DNA of 45,899 nt from Pantoea sp. GD03673. GTDB taxonomy: Bacteria > Pseudomonadota > Gammaproteobacteria > Enterobacterales > Enterobacteriaceae. This document shows, piece by piece, positions 7,672-16,958 of the stretch. Position 1 is the first letter of the stretch. Each line of letters begins with the position of its first letter. The notes beneath the pieces are model-generated. The model was not told where the DNA came from and searched no databases. It saw only the letters and a list, made by a program, of their open reading frames with translations. The stretch lies in contig NZ_JAOCKJ010000016.1 of assembly GCF_029844725.1 (NCBI RefSeq), forward strand, positions 1 through 45,899. The letters are read 5' to 3'. Made by a program: the position numbers and the translations under genes.

Positions 7672-10600
7672 TTATAACTGGAATACAGTTTTTCTTACAC
7701 GCTTTCCATTATGCATAACTTGACCATTAAGATATCTATCCAGTTCCGCCTCACATTTTTCAGCATCATCAGATGTCATAACAGAAATCTCACTCATTTT
7801 ATTACCTAATGAATTAAACGATGTTCCAATTCTTAAGCCGTTTCCTTTCGTTATCAACCACCGGTCATGAATGTGATCATGTCCATCAGTTTTTTCAATT
7901 CCATATATATATGTTTCAGGGGGAGACTGATCGGATATAGAGTGCCATTCGGATTCAAAAGACTCATTGGAATCGCTTGATTTACTCTTAAGGTAATCGA
8001 GTCTTGTGAGTACATGAATAACATGTACGATTTCAAGCTCGCTGAATAAGGAAATTATATCTATATCATTTTTTGAAAAATAAGGGTCGCAAATTTTAAT
8101 ATAATCTTTACCATTTTTCTGAAGCCAATCACTAATGAAATTCAAAGCCTGATCTCTATTGTCTGCATGTACTATAAATGAACTATCACTTACTTCAATA
8201 GATGATTTACTAATGAAATCATTCTTCCTATTGACGATGGCGAACGCCATTTCTGTGGAAGTAAGCAGCATCTCGCAAACCGGTTGAATCTGGGTTTTTA
8301 TATCATTTTTTGATTTGAATTTTCTTGCCGAGTTCTCAATATACCAGCAATATAAAGGATAAATTTCTGACAAACCTAACTCTGAATCTATCGTCATATA
8401 GCTTATCATAACATCTAAATTTTTAGCAGAAATTCTATGAGCAAGAAGAGATGAAAAGTTTTTCCACGATGCCTCGGAAATATAGCTTTGATCAATAACA
8501 CCATCTGTATCTAACGTTTTATGCTCGGCTAGTTTCTTTTTTGCTCTAATAACTTCCACATTATGAGTAGCATTCATTTTAGCCTCTCTCCGTGCTGGGT
8601 CATCATCAAAAAGTTCCAGTAATACATCTGCATAACCTGGTTCTATTTGATCTGCAGAATCAATTAAAGATGATTGAATTTTACTAATATCTTCATCATC
8701 ATTTAATTCCTTAGAGAGTTCAAAGGTTTGTTTTAAAATGTTCTTAGCTTGCTTAGTATTTATATTTTTACAAGCCAAGGAGAAAGTTTGATTTCTACCA
8801 ATTCTATCTTTTACAGAAGGTATAAGATCAATGTTGTGTTGAGCGTTATCTAGCAACTCATCACGCCCAACAATCATTTTTGTAGGCAAGCATTTAGAAA
8901 CTTCAATTTGAACGAAAGCTTTATCGGCAATGTTTGGAATATTGTCTATTTTTGAAATTAAAGCAATCCATTTATCTTGGCTTACATCTGTAATACTATA
9001 AGCTTTAGCGTAAGCACAAATCAAGAAGCCATCATGCGTTATGTTTTTTTGATCTGGTAATTTATCATCAATAACTGATATTAATTTATCGGATAAATCT
9101 TTTCTTTGAAGGTGTGTAAGTCTGCTTTTATTTTTTTTACTTGCAACAGTTCTTGTTAATTTATCAATAACAAGATATATGACAGAGTCATCATTCATAT
9201 TATTTATTAAATTTAGAATATCTTCACAATCGTGATGACTTACGATAAATGATTCAGAATCATCAACGATGTCTGGATCATATTTTGTTTGTTTTCTTCT
9301 TATTAACTCACATGTTTGATAAAGAGCACTATCAACAAAATCGTCGTCTAAATCAGATAACCTTGAAAGAGCTGATGTTTGGCGGTATACATAAATTGCT
9401 GGGAAAGCAATTTCTAACAGGATTGTATACTCAATAGGATCTTTCTTTTTAATGGTTTCAAGTATGGGAATGCAGAAATTATCAATAATTTTCTGTGGAT
9501 TTCCGCCTGCAATCCAGTAACGAGTAGCTAACTCACAAAATAAAGCAATTTGATGCCTAATAGAAACCATTTTTTCAATAGAAGATGTTAATCTAAAGAG
9601 AAGATTTTCATCTAACATTGTTTCCCTCATTAAAGGATGCAAAGATCTTATAACCAATGCCAAGCATCGGAAAAAGCTTTCCTGAACTTCATTTTTTTCA
9701 AATTCAAGACTGTTCCTTGTGGAAATTATTTCTTTATATGCCTTCTTAGACTCCAATGGATGGAATTTTGAAAGGACTTCAACCGCAATAAAGCACATAT
9801 TGTTTCTAGTATTCGAAACTGAGACATTCTCCAATACGTTATACAATAAATCGGTTATTTCTTTATGGTCTCTTACCTCCTCCTTGTCATTATAATATTT
9901 GAATAGATTTATTTTTATACCTAATTTAATTACTGGGTCTTTTACTCTTCCTGCCTGCAACGATAGAAAATCAATCCAACGACAATCTATCTTTAACTTG
10001 GTAATCTTTTTACTTAAAGCCAGTAACGTCATTGATAATAAATCATTTGTGTTTAGCTTATTCAAAATCTGGAGTGCGTAAAACTTATTTTTCTCGGTGA
10101 ATTCTTTACTGATAACGATTTGAACCAGTTTTTTATATGCTAACTCTCGATTCGAAGAAGTATTCAACTTAGATGAGAGGATTATGGCATTTTCAACATC
10201 ATATTCAGCTATAGCTGGAAGAATATGCTCAATGCATTCATATTGACTTACGGTGTTTTTGATTAATTCTTCAATGCTTGTTTGAAGCTCAGCAGTAATC
10301 AGCTCTCGAATTTTTTCTTCTTTTTCAAAATCACCATCACTGTCAACTATTTTTAATGCATATATAATTCGCGCATAGCATTCAGCTTTAATCTCATGAT
10401 TCGATATTTCTGATAGATCGTAATAAATCTCAATAATTCTTTCGAAAGCTTTTTTCTTATCGAACTTTGACTCAGAGCAAGATATTGCACATGATAATCT
10501 TGTCCAGTCCCTAGTAACAGATTTATTTTTAAGTAAAGTTATTTGGGAGTCAAATTTAGCAATTATCTTTTTAAGTTCTGAAATGTTAATATCTTGCCCT

Positions 10601-12534
10601 CTTAAAGCCTCAGCAAGCTCTGCATAATCCTTTGCTTTAGGGAAGTAACCTGTGTCTTCAACTATAAGTTTTAAAGCATATTCAATTAGTGATTGTAAGT
10701 TTTTACTATATAAAGATACTTTTATGAATGAAAGGAGTAATGATATTTTATGTTCAGATGCAGATGAATCAATAAATTCTATTATTTGCTCGCTATTTTT
10801 TTCTTTTTGAAAAAGCACAAGTGCTGAAGTGAACTCCTGTAGAGCCTTTGATTTTATCTTCTTATCAAAACCTGGATTACCTGTTTCATTTACACCCATC
10901 GCCGCAGCTATAGTTGCACGAGAATATGCAAAATCTTTTTGCGGGTTTTGTTTTTCATCAAATGAGCATTCTAACACATTGGCTGCCAGTTCTGGGTCAA
11001 AAGCCATTATGTTTTCTACAACCTGTAGAGCTATATCACCGAGTTTATCAAAATCCACATTTTTAACTAATTCCTTAATTGATTGTATAATTACTTCATC
11101 AACCTCTCTCCCCTTCCTTTTCAAGCCGCATGCGTATGAAGTTAACAATATAAGCTTAGATGTTTTAGTAATAGCACTGTTGATTATTTCCATTGCATGA
11201 TTTGAATCACCTATTGAAACTAATGCTCTAATTTCTTCTTCTGAGGCTGTTGACTTTGCTAAATCAATAAATAAACTCTTTTGCAAAGAGAATTGAAATA
11301 CAGCTGTGGCTTTCTTTAATGTATGAGCGCTTGCTAATCCTAACTCTGCTCTTGTCATGAGTTGAGACAGCGATTGTGTTGAGTCTAGTAGTTTATAATA
11401 ATGATCTTTAGACAGTAACTCGATTAATTCTTCATATCTGTTTTTCTGTTGTAGATAAGATGGCAGAAAAAGAAGTGCCGTTTTACTATTAGGGTCACTA
11501 CTCAAAAGCTGAATTTGAAGATCATTTATTTCAGATTGATAATCCTTAAGGTTTCTCTCGGCAACTTTTCGATGAGAGCTTGAAATGAAATTAATGAAGC
11601 TACCATCTCTAATTTTTATGAAACTTTGTTTTTCGAGGAAGGGAATTATTTTTATCGCAGGTAAAGAAGATAAGGTGGCTAGATCCTCTACACAAACTTC
11701 TTGTTTAGAGTATGCAATAATCGCTATTAATTTAACAAACTCTTCATCATTCAATAGTGTTTTCTTTATTTCAATGTCAACAAAATCAAGGTATTTTTCA
11801 GGGGTGTTTTTAAGAATGCTTTCTAAAGTAGTCCCATCCATTATCATCCTTTTTATTGAGCTCAAGTGACCTGGAACCCCCTTGCATACATCTTTTATCT
11901 CACCAAGTTCCTTTTCAGAGAGGTTAACGTCCTTAAATATCACGTCAACCTCTGATGCACTTAATTTCATTATTTGATACGGTTTTGTGTTTACGTTATT
12001 AATATGTTTAGCTAACCGTCTTTGCGAACCGGATATGATAAATTTATATTGAGCAACACCTACTGGTAAAGCAATTCTCAGAATATCATTAATGTCAGAT
12101 TCATCATCTGTAGGTATATGGTTTAAACCATCTACAACTATAAAAATAGTGTCTTTTTTTGCAGAAACTCTCACTTTGTGAATAAGAATTAGGTATTCTG
12201 CTTCTTCTATCGCAAGCTTACCCTGCTCTGGCTCACCTAAATATGATCTAAATTGTTCTGCTAATAAAACTTTTACATATTCTACACTATAAGAGTATTT
12301 GCTTGAAGGGTTTAGAAATATTGAGAACGTCAAATGACATGTATTTCTTACCAGCTGCGCAAGTAGAGTTGTTGCGCCTATGCCGCTTTCTCCTTCTAAA
12401 AAAACGACATTAGTATCATCATTCAAAATTTCAAAAATGGTTTCAACGATTGATGAACGTTCGATCTCATCCTTTTTTTTAAGAGGAAAAGAGGGAGTAT
12501 AGTTCCAAGAATTTTTAGCCGATAAACTATTCAT
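7672..12534 (-). CDS. Giant STAND-type NTPase with C-terminal PLD-like HDR domain
   Basis: 1620 residues, not assigned to a named family. Residues 40-230 form a STAND-like P-loop NTPase: Walker A position GESGIGATT at 48-56, Walker B as IFIVVDGLNH (130-139), a sensor-like FIISGSQRR (165-173) and the GxP motif KGVPGH (218-223). A winged-helix-like part follows to about 350. Residues 350-1420 look all-helical, without signal peptide or membrane segments, like a TPR/HEAT-type solenoid. The last 160 residues resemble PLD-like domains of the MIT_C type: ICDPYFSKNDIDII, then HDR at 1556-1558 and GLRIGTSFNSLG. The P-loop lysine is replaced by alanine. The gene is very AT-rich, stands alone, and lies between two recombinase genes, so it was probably acquired. 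ATG 12534 follows AAGGA with 6 nt spacing. A role in phage defence is inferred from architecture and setting only. Confidence 0.7.
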   Translation of the reverse strand: MNSLSAKNSWNYTPSFPLKKKDEIERSSIVETIFEILNDDTNVVFLEGESGIGATTLLAQLVRNTCHLTFSIFLNPSSKYSYSVEYVKVLLAEQFRSYLGEPEQGKLAIEEAEYLILIHKVRVSAKKDTIFIVVDGLNHIPTDDESDINDILRIALPVGVAQYKFIISGSQRRLAKHINNVNTKPYQIMKLSASEVDVIFKDVNLSEKELGEIKDVCKGVPGHLSSIKRMIMDGTTLESILKNTPEKYLDFVDIEIKKTLLNDEEFVKLIAIIAYSKQEVCVEDLATLSSLPAIKIIPFLEKQSFIKIRDGSFINFISSSHRKVAERNLKDYQSEINDLQIQLLSSDPNSKTALLFLPSYLQQKNRYEELIELLSKDHYYKLLDSTQSLSQLMTRAELGLASAHTLKKATAVFQFSLQKSLFIDLAKSTASEEEIRALVSIGDSNHAMEIINSAITKTSKLILLTSYACGLKRKGREVDEVIIQSIKELVKNVDFDKLGDIALQVVENIMAFDPELAANVLECSFDEKQNPQKDFAYSRATIAAAMGVNETGNPGFDKKIKSKALQEFTSALVLFQKEKNSEQIIEFIDSSASEHKISLLLSFIKVSLYSKNLQSLIEYALKLIVEDTGYFPKAKDYAELAEALRGQDINISELKKIIAKFDSQITLLKNKSVTRDWTRLSCAISCSESKFDKKKAFERIIEIYYDLSEISNHEIKAECYARIIYALKIVDSDGDFEKEEKIRELITAELQTSIEELIKNTVSQYECIEHILPAIAEYDVENAIILSSKLNTSSNRELAYKKLVQIVISKEFTEKNKFYALQILNKLNTNDLLSMTLLALSKKITKLKIDCRWIDFLSLQAGRVKDPVIKLGIKINLFKYYNDKEEVRDHKEITDLLYNVLENVSVSNTRNNMCFIAVEVLSKFHPLESKKAYKEIISTRNSLEFEKNEVQESFFRCLALVIRSLHPLMRETMLDENLLFRLTSSIEKMVSIRHQIALFCELATRYWIAGGNPQKIIDNFCIPILETIKKKDPIEYTILLEIAFPAIYVYRQTSALSRLSDLDDDFVDSALYQTCELIRRKQTKYDPDIVDDSESFIVSHHDCEDILNLINNMNDDSVIYLVIDKLTRTVASKKNKSRLTHLQRKDLSDKLISVIDDKLPDQKNITHDGFLICAYAKAYSITDVSQDKWIALISKIDNIPNIADKAFVQIEVSKCLPTKMIVGRDELLDNAQHNIDLIPSVKDRIGRNQTFSLACKNINTKQAKNILKQTFELSKELNDDEDISKIQSSLIDSADQIEPGYADVLLELFDDDPARREAKMNATHNVEVIRAKKKLAEHKTLDTDGVIDQSYISEASWKNFSSLLAHRISAKNLDVMISYMTIDSELGLSEIYPLYCWYIENSARKFKSKNDIKTQIQPVCEMLLTSTEMAFAIVNRKNDFISKSSIEVSDSSFIVHADNRDQALNFISDWLQKNGKDYIKICDPYFSKNDIDIISLFSELEIVHVIHVLTRLDYLKSKSSDSNESFESEWHSISDQSPPETYIYGIEKTDGHDHIHDRWLITKGNGLRIGTSFNSLGNKMSEISVMTSDDAEKCEAELDRYLNGQVMHNGKRVRKTVFQL

Positions 12535-13213
12535 ACAAAGTCCTTAATTTGCAAGGTATGAGATTCTTCTGCTTTACATATGCAATATTCATACATGCAA
12601 TTGACAAAACATCAATAAATATATAGTAATAATAATGATGTTTATTCTATATGTTAAGCAAAATCAATGGGTTATGACACAATTTTGCTTTTTCGACTTT
12701 TTACATTCTCTCATTAACACAAATCTTGTTATTCTTATCTTGATTGAATCTTTAATAATTATTATAGGTTCGATGTTCGATTATGCATTGTTAATTTTAT
12801 GTTAAAACAATACCTGCTTGTATTTTGTTCGTTGTACCTTCGCCTTCAGCTAGCATACGTTTCGATGAGTTAGGCCTTTCAAATAAGCAAAATCCTTATC
12901 CCTCCTGTTTCTAAAAACAGAAGTTTTAATACATACCACTAAGCCGATGGATTATTAAATCAATAACCTTATATAATTATGTTTATATAAGGCCAGACAG
13001 AGTCTCTGAAACCTTGTATCATGCGGATCGGGGCTGGATCCTGAACCTTTAAGGCCATTTATATGAAACGGCGCAGTTCTGGACGGTGTGCGGCTGAACG
13101 ACGGTGTTTAAAAAAGAGGCATCGCTACGTAAAATCTGACGAGCATTACCCTTGCTACTTTCTCAGAATTCACGTAGCGCTGCCTTCAGCCAAGAGTTGT
13201 AAATGGAGCAAAC
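12535..13213. other. AT-rich intergenic region upstream of two divergent genes
   Basis: It must hold promoters for the large leftward gene and the rightward Cre-like gene. A repeat AAGCAAAAT (12656-12664) / ATTTTGCTT (12682-12690) followed by TTT may be a terminator. The palindrome at 12967-12992 contains TATAAT. A frame at 13063-13251 shows no recognisable protein. Confidence 0.4.
12967..12992. repeat. Palindrome upstream of the Cre-like gene (possible recombination site)
   Basis: Perfect 10-bp arms CCTTATATAA and TTATATAAGG flank an asymmetric 6-bp spacer TTATGT. It sits 221 bp upstream of the Cre-like gene, in a position comparable to loxP ahead of cre in phage P1. The arm length (10, not 13) and spacer (6, not 8) differ from loxP. 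It may instead be a promoter element, as TATAAT lies at 12972-12977. Confidence 0.35.
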
Positions 13214-14245
13214 ATGAACGATATCTCCGCTTTTACCGGTGTGACTCTTAGCAGCAGCGCCGGTGATGATCTCACTGCTAAACTGGCCGCGTTCGTCCGC
13301 CATCGAGAGGCCTTTTCGGCCAACACGTGGCGTCAGCTACTGAGCGTCATGCGGATCTGCTGGCGCTGGTCGCAGGAGAATCGTCGGTCCTTTCTGCCTA
13401 TGTCACCGGATGACATGCAGGACTACCTTTTTCACCTGCAGACCATTGGCCGTTCAACTTCAACCATTTCGGTGCACGCGGCGCTTATGTCGATGTTACA
13501 CCGTAACGCCGGACTGGTGCCGCCAACAATTGCGTCGGACGTCGTTCGCGCCAGGAAAAAGATAAACCGTATAGCGGTCATGTCGGGTGAGCGTACAGGA
13601 CAGGCCGTCCCATTCTGCCGGCCGGATCTGAACCGTCTTGATGCTGAATGGGCTCATTCTCCGCGCCTGCAGCAGTTGCGCGACCTCGCATTTATGCATG
13701 TTGCTTACAGCACACTTCTGCGCATGAGCGAACTTTCCCGTCTGCGGATCAGAGATATCTCCCGTGCAGCAGACGGGCGTATCATTCTGGACGTTGGCTG
13801 GACTAAAACCATCCTGCAGTCAGGTGGGATCGTTAAGTCCCTCAGTGCGAAGTCATCCCGCAGGCTGAGCGAGTGGGTCACCGCGGCGGGTCTCGCCAGC
13901 GAACCTGACGCTGTTATTTTCTGTCCTGTTCATCGATCTAACCGTATTGGCAGGGTGTCGGAAGTCCCCATGAGCGCGCCCTGCCTGGAAGATATTTATC
14001 GTCGTGCCCGTCAGGCTGCGGGTGAGACGAAAGCTCTTGAAACCAACAAAGGGCGCTATGCAAGCTGGAGCGGACATAGCGCCCGCGTCGGCGCCGCACA
14101 GGATATGGCCAGAAAAGGAATATCCATTGTACAGATCATGCAGGAAGGTACCTGGACGCAGACCCAGACTGTCATGCGCTACATTCGTATGGTTGAAGCT
14201 CACCGGGGAGCAATGGTCACCCTGATGGAAAACGATGATGATTAG
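13214..14245 (+). CDS. Cre-like tyrosine recombinase
   Basis: 343 residues, the same length as phage P1 Cre, and alignable with it from end to end (FSANTWRQLLSV versus FSEHTWKMLLSV; WSGHSARVGAAQDMAR versus WSGHSARVGAARDMAR). The catalytic set is present: R170, K198, H288, R291, W314 and nucleophile Y323, each within three positions of the Cre numbering. Cre resolves plasmid dimers and circularises P1 DNA at loxP without helper proteins. A similar dimer-resolution job for this plasmid fits. Its own target site is unknown; a palindrome lies upstream at 12967. Being GC-rich, it does not share the composition of the neighbouring large gene. Confidence 0.9.
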   Translation: MNDISAFTGVTLSSSAGDDLTAKLAAFVRHREAFSANTWRQLLSVMRICWRWSQENRRSFLPMSPDDMQDYLFHLQTIGRSTSTISVHAALMSMLHRNAGLVPPTIASDVVRARKKINRIAVMSGERTGQAVPFCRPDLNRLDAEWAHSPRLQQLRDLAFMHVAYSTLLRMSELSRLRIRDISRAADGRIILDVGWTKTILQSGGIVKSLSAKSSRRLSEWVTAAGLASEPDAVIFCPVHRSNRIGRVSEVPMSAPCLEDIYRRARQAAGETKALETNKGRYASWSGHSARVGAAQDMARKGISIVQIMQEGTWTQTQTVMRYIRMVEAHRGAMVTLMENDDD

Positions 14246-14379
14246 CTGATTAAGCGATCTGCTTCTGAGGTTCAGTACTGTGTTTACCCTGACTGAAATC
14301 TGTCTGTGATGCTGAAAGATTACTGTTCTGCGTTGCAGGCTTTAACTGACGATATGATGTATGACATGACGGTGAGCCA

Positions 14380-15153
14380 ATGGCAGTTGATAAGTACGGG
14401 TTCATTACCCAGCCTGATCTCAAAGGATTTCAGCCAGCCTTTTCACAGCTGATTGCGGATGTTGTTCAGACACTGACAACGACATTTCCGTATCTGATTC
14501 ATAGCGTTTATGTATACGGCAGCATTATCGACGCGACGGCCACTGAAAGGCTGTCTGACCTCGATCTTACCGTGATTTATTATCGCGAACCCGATGCAGA
14601 TGCCACTGCAAAAATCGACGTTGTTAAGACTGAGCTTGAGCAGGATCATCCGGTTGTCAGTAAGATTGACATCGATCCGGGCGTGCTTGAGGAAGTGATG
14701 CTACCGGCTAACGGTATTCGATGGGGTTACTGGCTGAAGCATCACTGCGTATGCGTTTACGGTGAAGACCTGCGCGATCGCTTTGAACCCTTCAGGCCCT
14801 CAAGGGACATAGCCGTTGCCGTTAACGGTGATTTTCTCGAGGTACTTAACGGCTACGTTGCTCTGATGAAACCCACTCTGAAACCTGTGCAGCGCCATGT
14901 CCTGCAGAGGTCTGCTGCACGTAAGGCCATTCGTTCAACAAACATACTGAGAGAAGATAATGATCAGGATTGGCCGGTTACGCTGAAAGAATTGGGTAAA
15001 AAATTTAATGACCGCTATCCGGCTCTGGCCGAGGAGATGGATTATTTGTTGAGCATAAGTCACCGTCCACGCGGCGACATAATGGTATTCGCCAACAGGA
15101 TCACAACTTTTAGCTACTGGCTCAATGCAGAATTTCATACGCGTCAGCGGTAA
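14380..15153 (+). CDS. Nucleotidyltransferase-domain protein
   Basis: 257 residues. The Pol-beta-type nucleotidyltransferase signature is seen as YGSIIDATATERLSDLDLTV: G47-S48, then D60 and D62, with a further acidic site around KIDID (96-99). These residues would bind two metal ions and transfer a nucleotide from an NTP. The helical C-terminal half (QRHVLQRSAARKAIRST...) resembles that of aminoglycoside adenylyltransferases, but substrate and family cannot be fixed from sequence alone. It stands alone, 134 bp after the Cre-like gene. ATG 14380 follows GGTGAG at short spacing. It is not a short MNT antitoxin: no HEPN partner gene lies beside it. Confidence 0.75.
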   Translation: MAVDKYGFITQPDLKGFQPAFSQLIADVVQTLTTTFPYLIHSVYVYGSIIDATATERLSDLDLTVIYYREPDADATAKIDVVKTELEQDHPVVSKIDIDPGVLEEVMLPANGIRWGYWLKHHCVCVYGEDLRDRFEPFRPSRDIAVAVNGDFLEVLNGYVALMKPTLKPVQRHVLQRSAARKAIRSTNILREDNDQDWPVTLKELGKKFNDRYPALAEEMDYLLSISHRPRGDIMVFANRITTFSYWLNAEFHTRQR

Positions 15154-15954
15154 ATAACTAAATCAGTACAATAAAATCCTCAGATCTAAGGGTGTCGCAG
15201 AATCCATTATCAGGCTCTGCGGCTCACGCTTCTTGGGGGACTTTTATCAAAAAAATGTTGCAAGGGAGAAGTATTATCTGGCTGACGTCGCCATCCAGCC
15301 CGTAACAGCAATATGTCAACCGCGGGAAAATTGATGCCCTCGAAGCTCCTGTCTCACAGGATAGCTTTACAGGAGGCCGCGTGTTAAAGGGATAACATGC
15401 TACGCTAGGGCTGTTTTTTAAGCATCAATGTTTAACAACTGCATGAACTGACGATGCTGTATCGTTTCTGGGTCCGAAACCATTCAATTTCCGCGAAGGG
15501 CAGGGGATAGAGGTAAACAAATATATCCTTGCAACCGGACGTTAAGCTATGTTTTGACTGCTCTGCAGGATCGTCAGCTGGCCAAAATCATTACTCGCTA
15601 TCAATAGGTCGTTCCTGAATTACCATCCCCGTCGTCCCCTAGAGAATACAACTCTTTTTACTGATGATGATAAGTGCGTGAAATGTAATCTATGTTAAAT
15701 GGTGGCAGAGATAGCCACATCTCCCAGCTGTATTGACGGTGATTTATGATTCCATCACTCATCTGGCTGTGCGAACTGCGACGAAGAATGATTATGCTTC
15801 GATTATTAGAGATCGTACGATGAAGCAGTGTATCCGAAAAAATTAAAAATAATCCGAACGGCTACCTGCAGGCATTGCAGATCTGTTCACCATCAATACA
15901 GACGGTTTTCTGCCTGTGGTAACATACAGCGGTTATTTTTCAGAGCCGGGACTG
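15154..15954. other. Intergenic stretch without supported genes
   Basis: About 800 bp. Frames are short and broken and no motif or repeat was recognised. The right end presumably holds the promoter of the Rpn-family gene. Confidence 0.4.
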
Positions 15955-16899
15955 ATGAAGAAGAAGAAAAACCGCACACCAACTCCTCACGATGCCACGT
16001 TCCGGCAGTTTCTGACTCACCCGGATGTCGCCCGTGATTTCATGGAACTGCACTTGCCCGCAGAGCTGCGTGCTATCTGTGACCTCAGTACGCTAAAGCT
16101 GGAATCCGGCTCGTTCGTCGAGGATGACCTGAGGCAGTACTTTAGCGACGTGCTCTACAGTCTGAAAACCACAGCCGGTGAGGGTTATGTTCACGTGCTC
16201 ATTGAGCACCAGTCTTCACCCGATAAACACATGGCTTTTCGCCTGATGCGTTATGCGGTGGCTGCCATGCAGCGCCACCTTGAGGCGGGCCATAAGAAGT
16301 TGCCACTGGTGATACCCGTGCTGTTCTATACGGGTAAACGCAGCCCGTATCCTTACTCCACCCGGTGGCTGAATGAGTTTGATGATCCGGCGCTGGCTGG
16401 CAAACTCTACAGCAGCGCTTTCCAGCTGGTTGATGTTACCGTCATTCCTGATGATGAAATCGCCGGCCATCGCAGCATGGCCGCCCTGACCCTGCTGCAG
16501 AAACATATTCATCAGCGGGACCTGGCAGAACTGACTGACCGGCTGGCGCCCATTCTGCTGGCCGGCTATCTGTCTTCATCACAGGTGATATCGCTGGTAC
16601 ACTATATTGTACAGGCAGGCGAAACAGCCGACGCCGAAGGCTTTGTACGCGAACTGGCACAGCGTGTGCCGCAACACGGAGACGCACTTATGACCATCGC
16701 ACAACAGCTCGAACAGAAGGGCATCCAGAAGGGCATCCAGAAGGGTATCCAGTTAGGCAGGCAGGAAGGCCGAAATGAGGGCATGCTGGAAGGCAAGCTG
16801 GAAGTTGCCCGTACCATGCTGCAGAACGGTATTGACCGTAATACCGTCATGAAAATGACCGGACTGACTGAAGACGACCTGGCGCAGATCCGCCACTGA
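15955..16899 (+). CDS. Rpn-family recombination-promoting nuclease (YhgA-like)
   Basis: 314 residues beginning MKKKKNRTPTPHDATFRQFL, a typical start of the Rpn/PF04754 family; a start at 15916 would add 13 unrelated residues. The N-terminal half is a PD-(D/E)xK-type nuclease (SDVLYSL, then VLIEHQSSPD; MAFRLMRY). The C-terminal tail has the family's glycine/charged repeats (KGIQ three times, then LGRQEGRNEGMLEGK). Rpn proteins are DNA endonucleases that stimulate RecA-independent recombination, and some defend against phage, with toxicity held back by a small protein translated from the 3' end of the same gene. That internal start is seen here at 16690. Confidence 0.9.
   Translation: MKKKKNRTPTPHDATFRQFLTHPDVARDFMELHLPAELRAICDLSTLKLESGSFVEDDLRQYFSDVLYSLKTTAGEGYVHVLIEHQSSPDKHMAFRLMRYAVAAMQRHLEAGHKKLPLVIPVLFYTGKRSPYPYSTRWLNEFDDPALAGKLYSSAFQLVDVTVIPDDEIAGHRSMAALTLLQKHIHQRDLAELTDRLAPILLAGYLSSSQVISLVHYIVQAGETADAEGFVRELAQRVPQHGDALMTIAQQLEQKGIQKGIQKGIQLGRQEGRNEGMLEGKLEVARTMLQNGIDRNTVMKMTGLTEDDLAQIRH
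16690..16899 (+). CDS. Possible intragenic small Rpn protein (antitoxin-like)
   Basis: An in-frame ATG at 16690 is preceded by GGAG (16678-16681) with 8 nt spacing, a better ribosome site than that of the full-length gene. It would yield a 69-residue protein starting MTIAQQLEQKG and comprising only the repeat tail and the C-terminal helices. In E. coli rpn genes such internally started C-terminal proteins block the full-length nuclease. The translation is inferred, but position and length agree with that model. Confidence 0.55.
   Translation: MTIAQQLEQKGIQKGIQKGIQLGRQEGRNEGMLEGKLEVARTMLQNGIDRNTVMKMTGLTEDDLAQIRH
16717..16752 (+). repeat. Three tandem 12-bp units inside the rpn gene
   Basis: AAGGGCATCCAG is repeated at 16717, 16729 and 16741 (the third has one change). 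Each unit encodes KGIQ. Copy number can change by slippage without altering the frame, and lies within both the long and the small protein. Confidence 0.85.
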
Positions 16900-16958
16900 C
16901 TTATTTAGCGGCCTCTCCGGCCGCACTGCTGATCCGCCAGGTACAGCCGCCCAGGGTC

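Noticed and set aside
12905..12920. Short CTGTTT/AAACAG hairpin as a terminator
   Set aside because: A six-bp AT-rich stem is expected by chance in such DNA.
13063..13251. 62-codon frame before the Cre-like gene
   Set aside because: Composition rich in Arg and Cys with no family resemblance; overlaps the Cre-like start.
14380..15153. MNT-HEPN toxin-antitoxin pair
   Set aside because: The nucleotidyltransferase is too long for an MNT antitoxin and no HEPN gene is adjacent.
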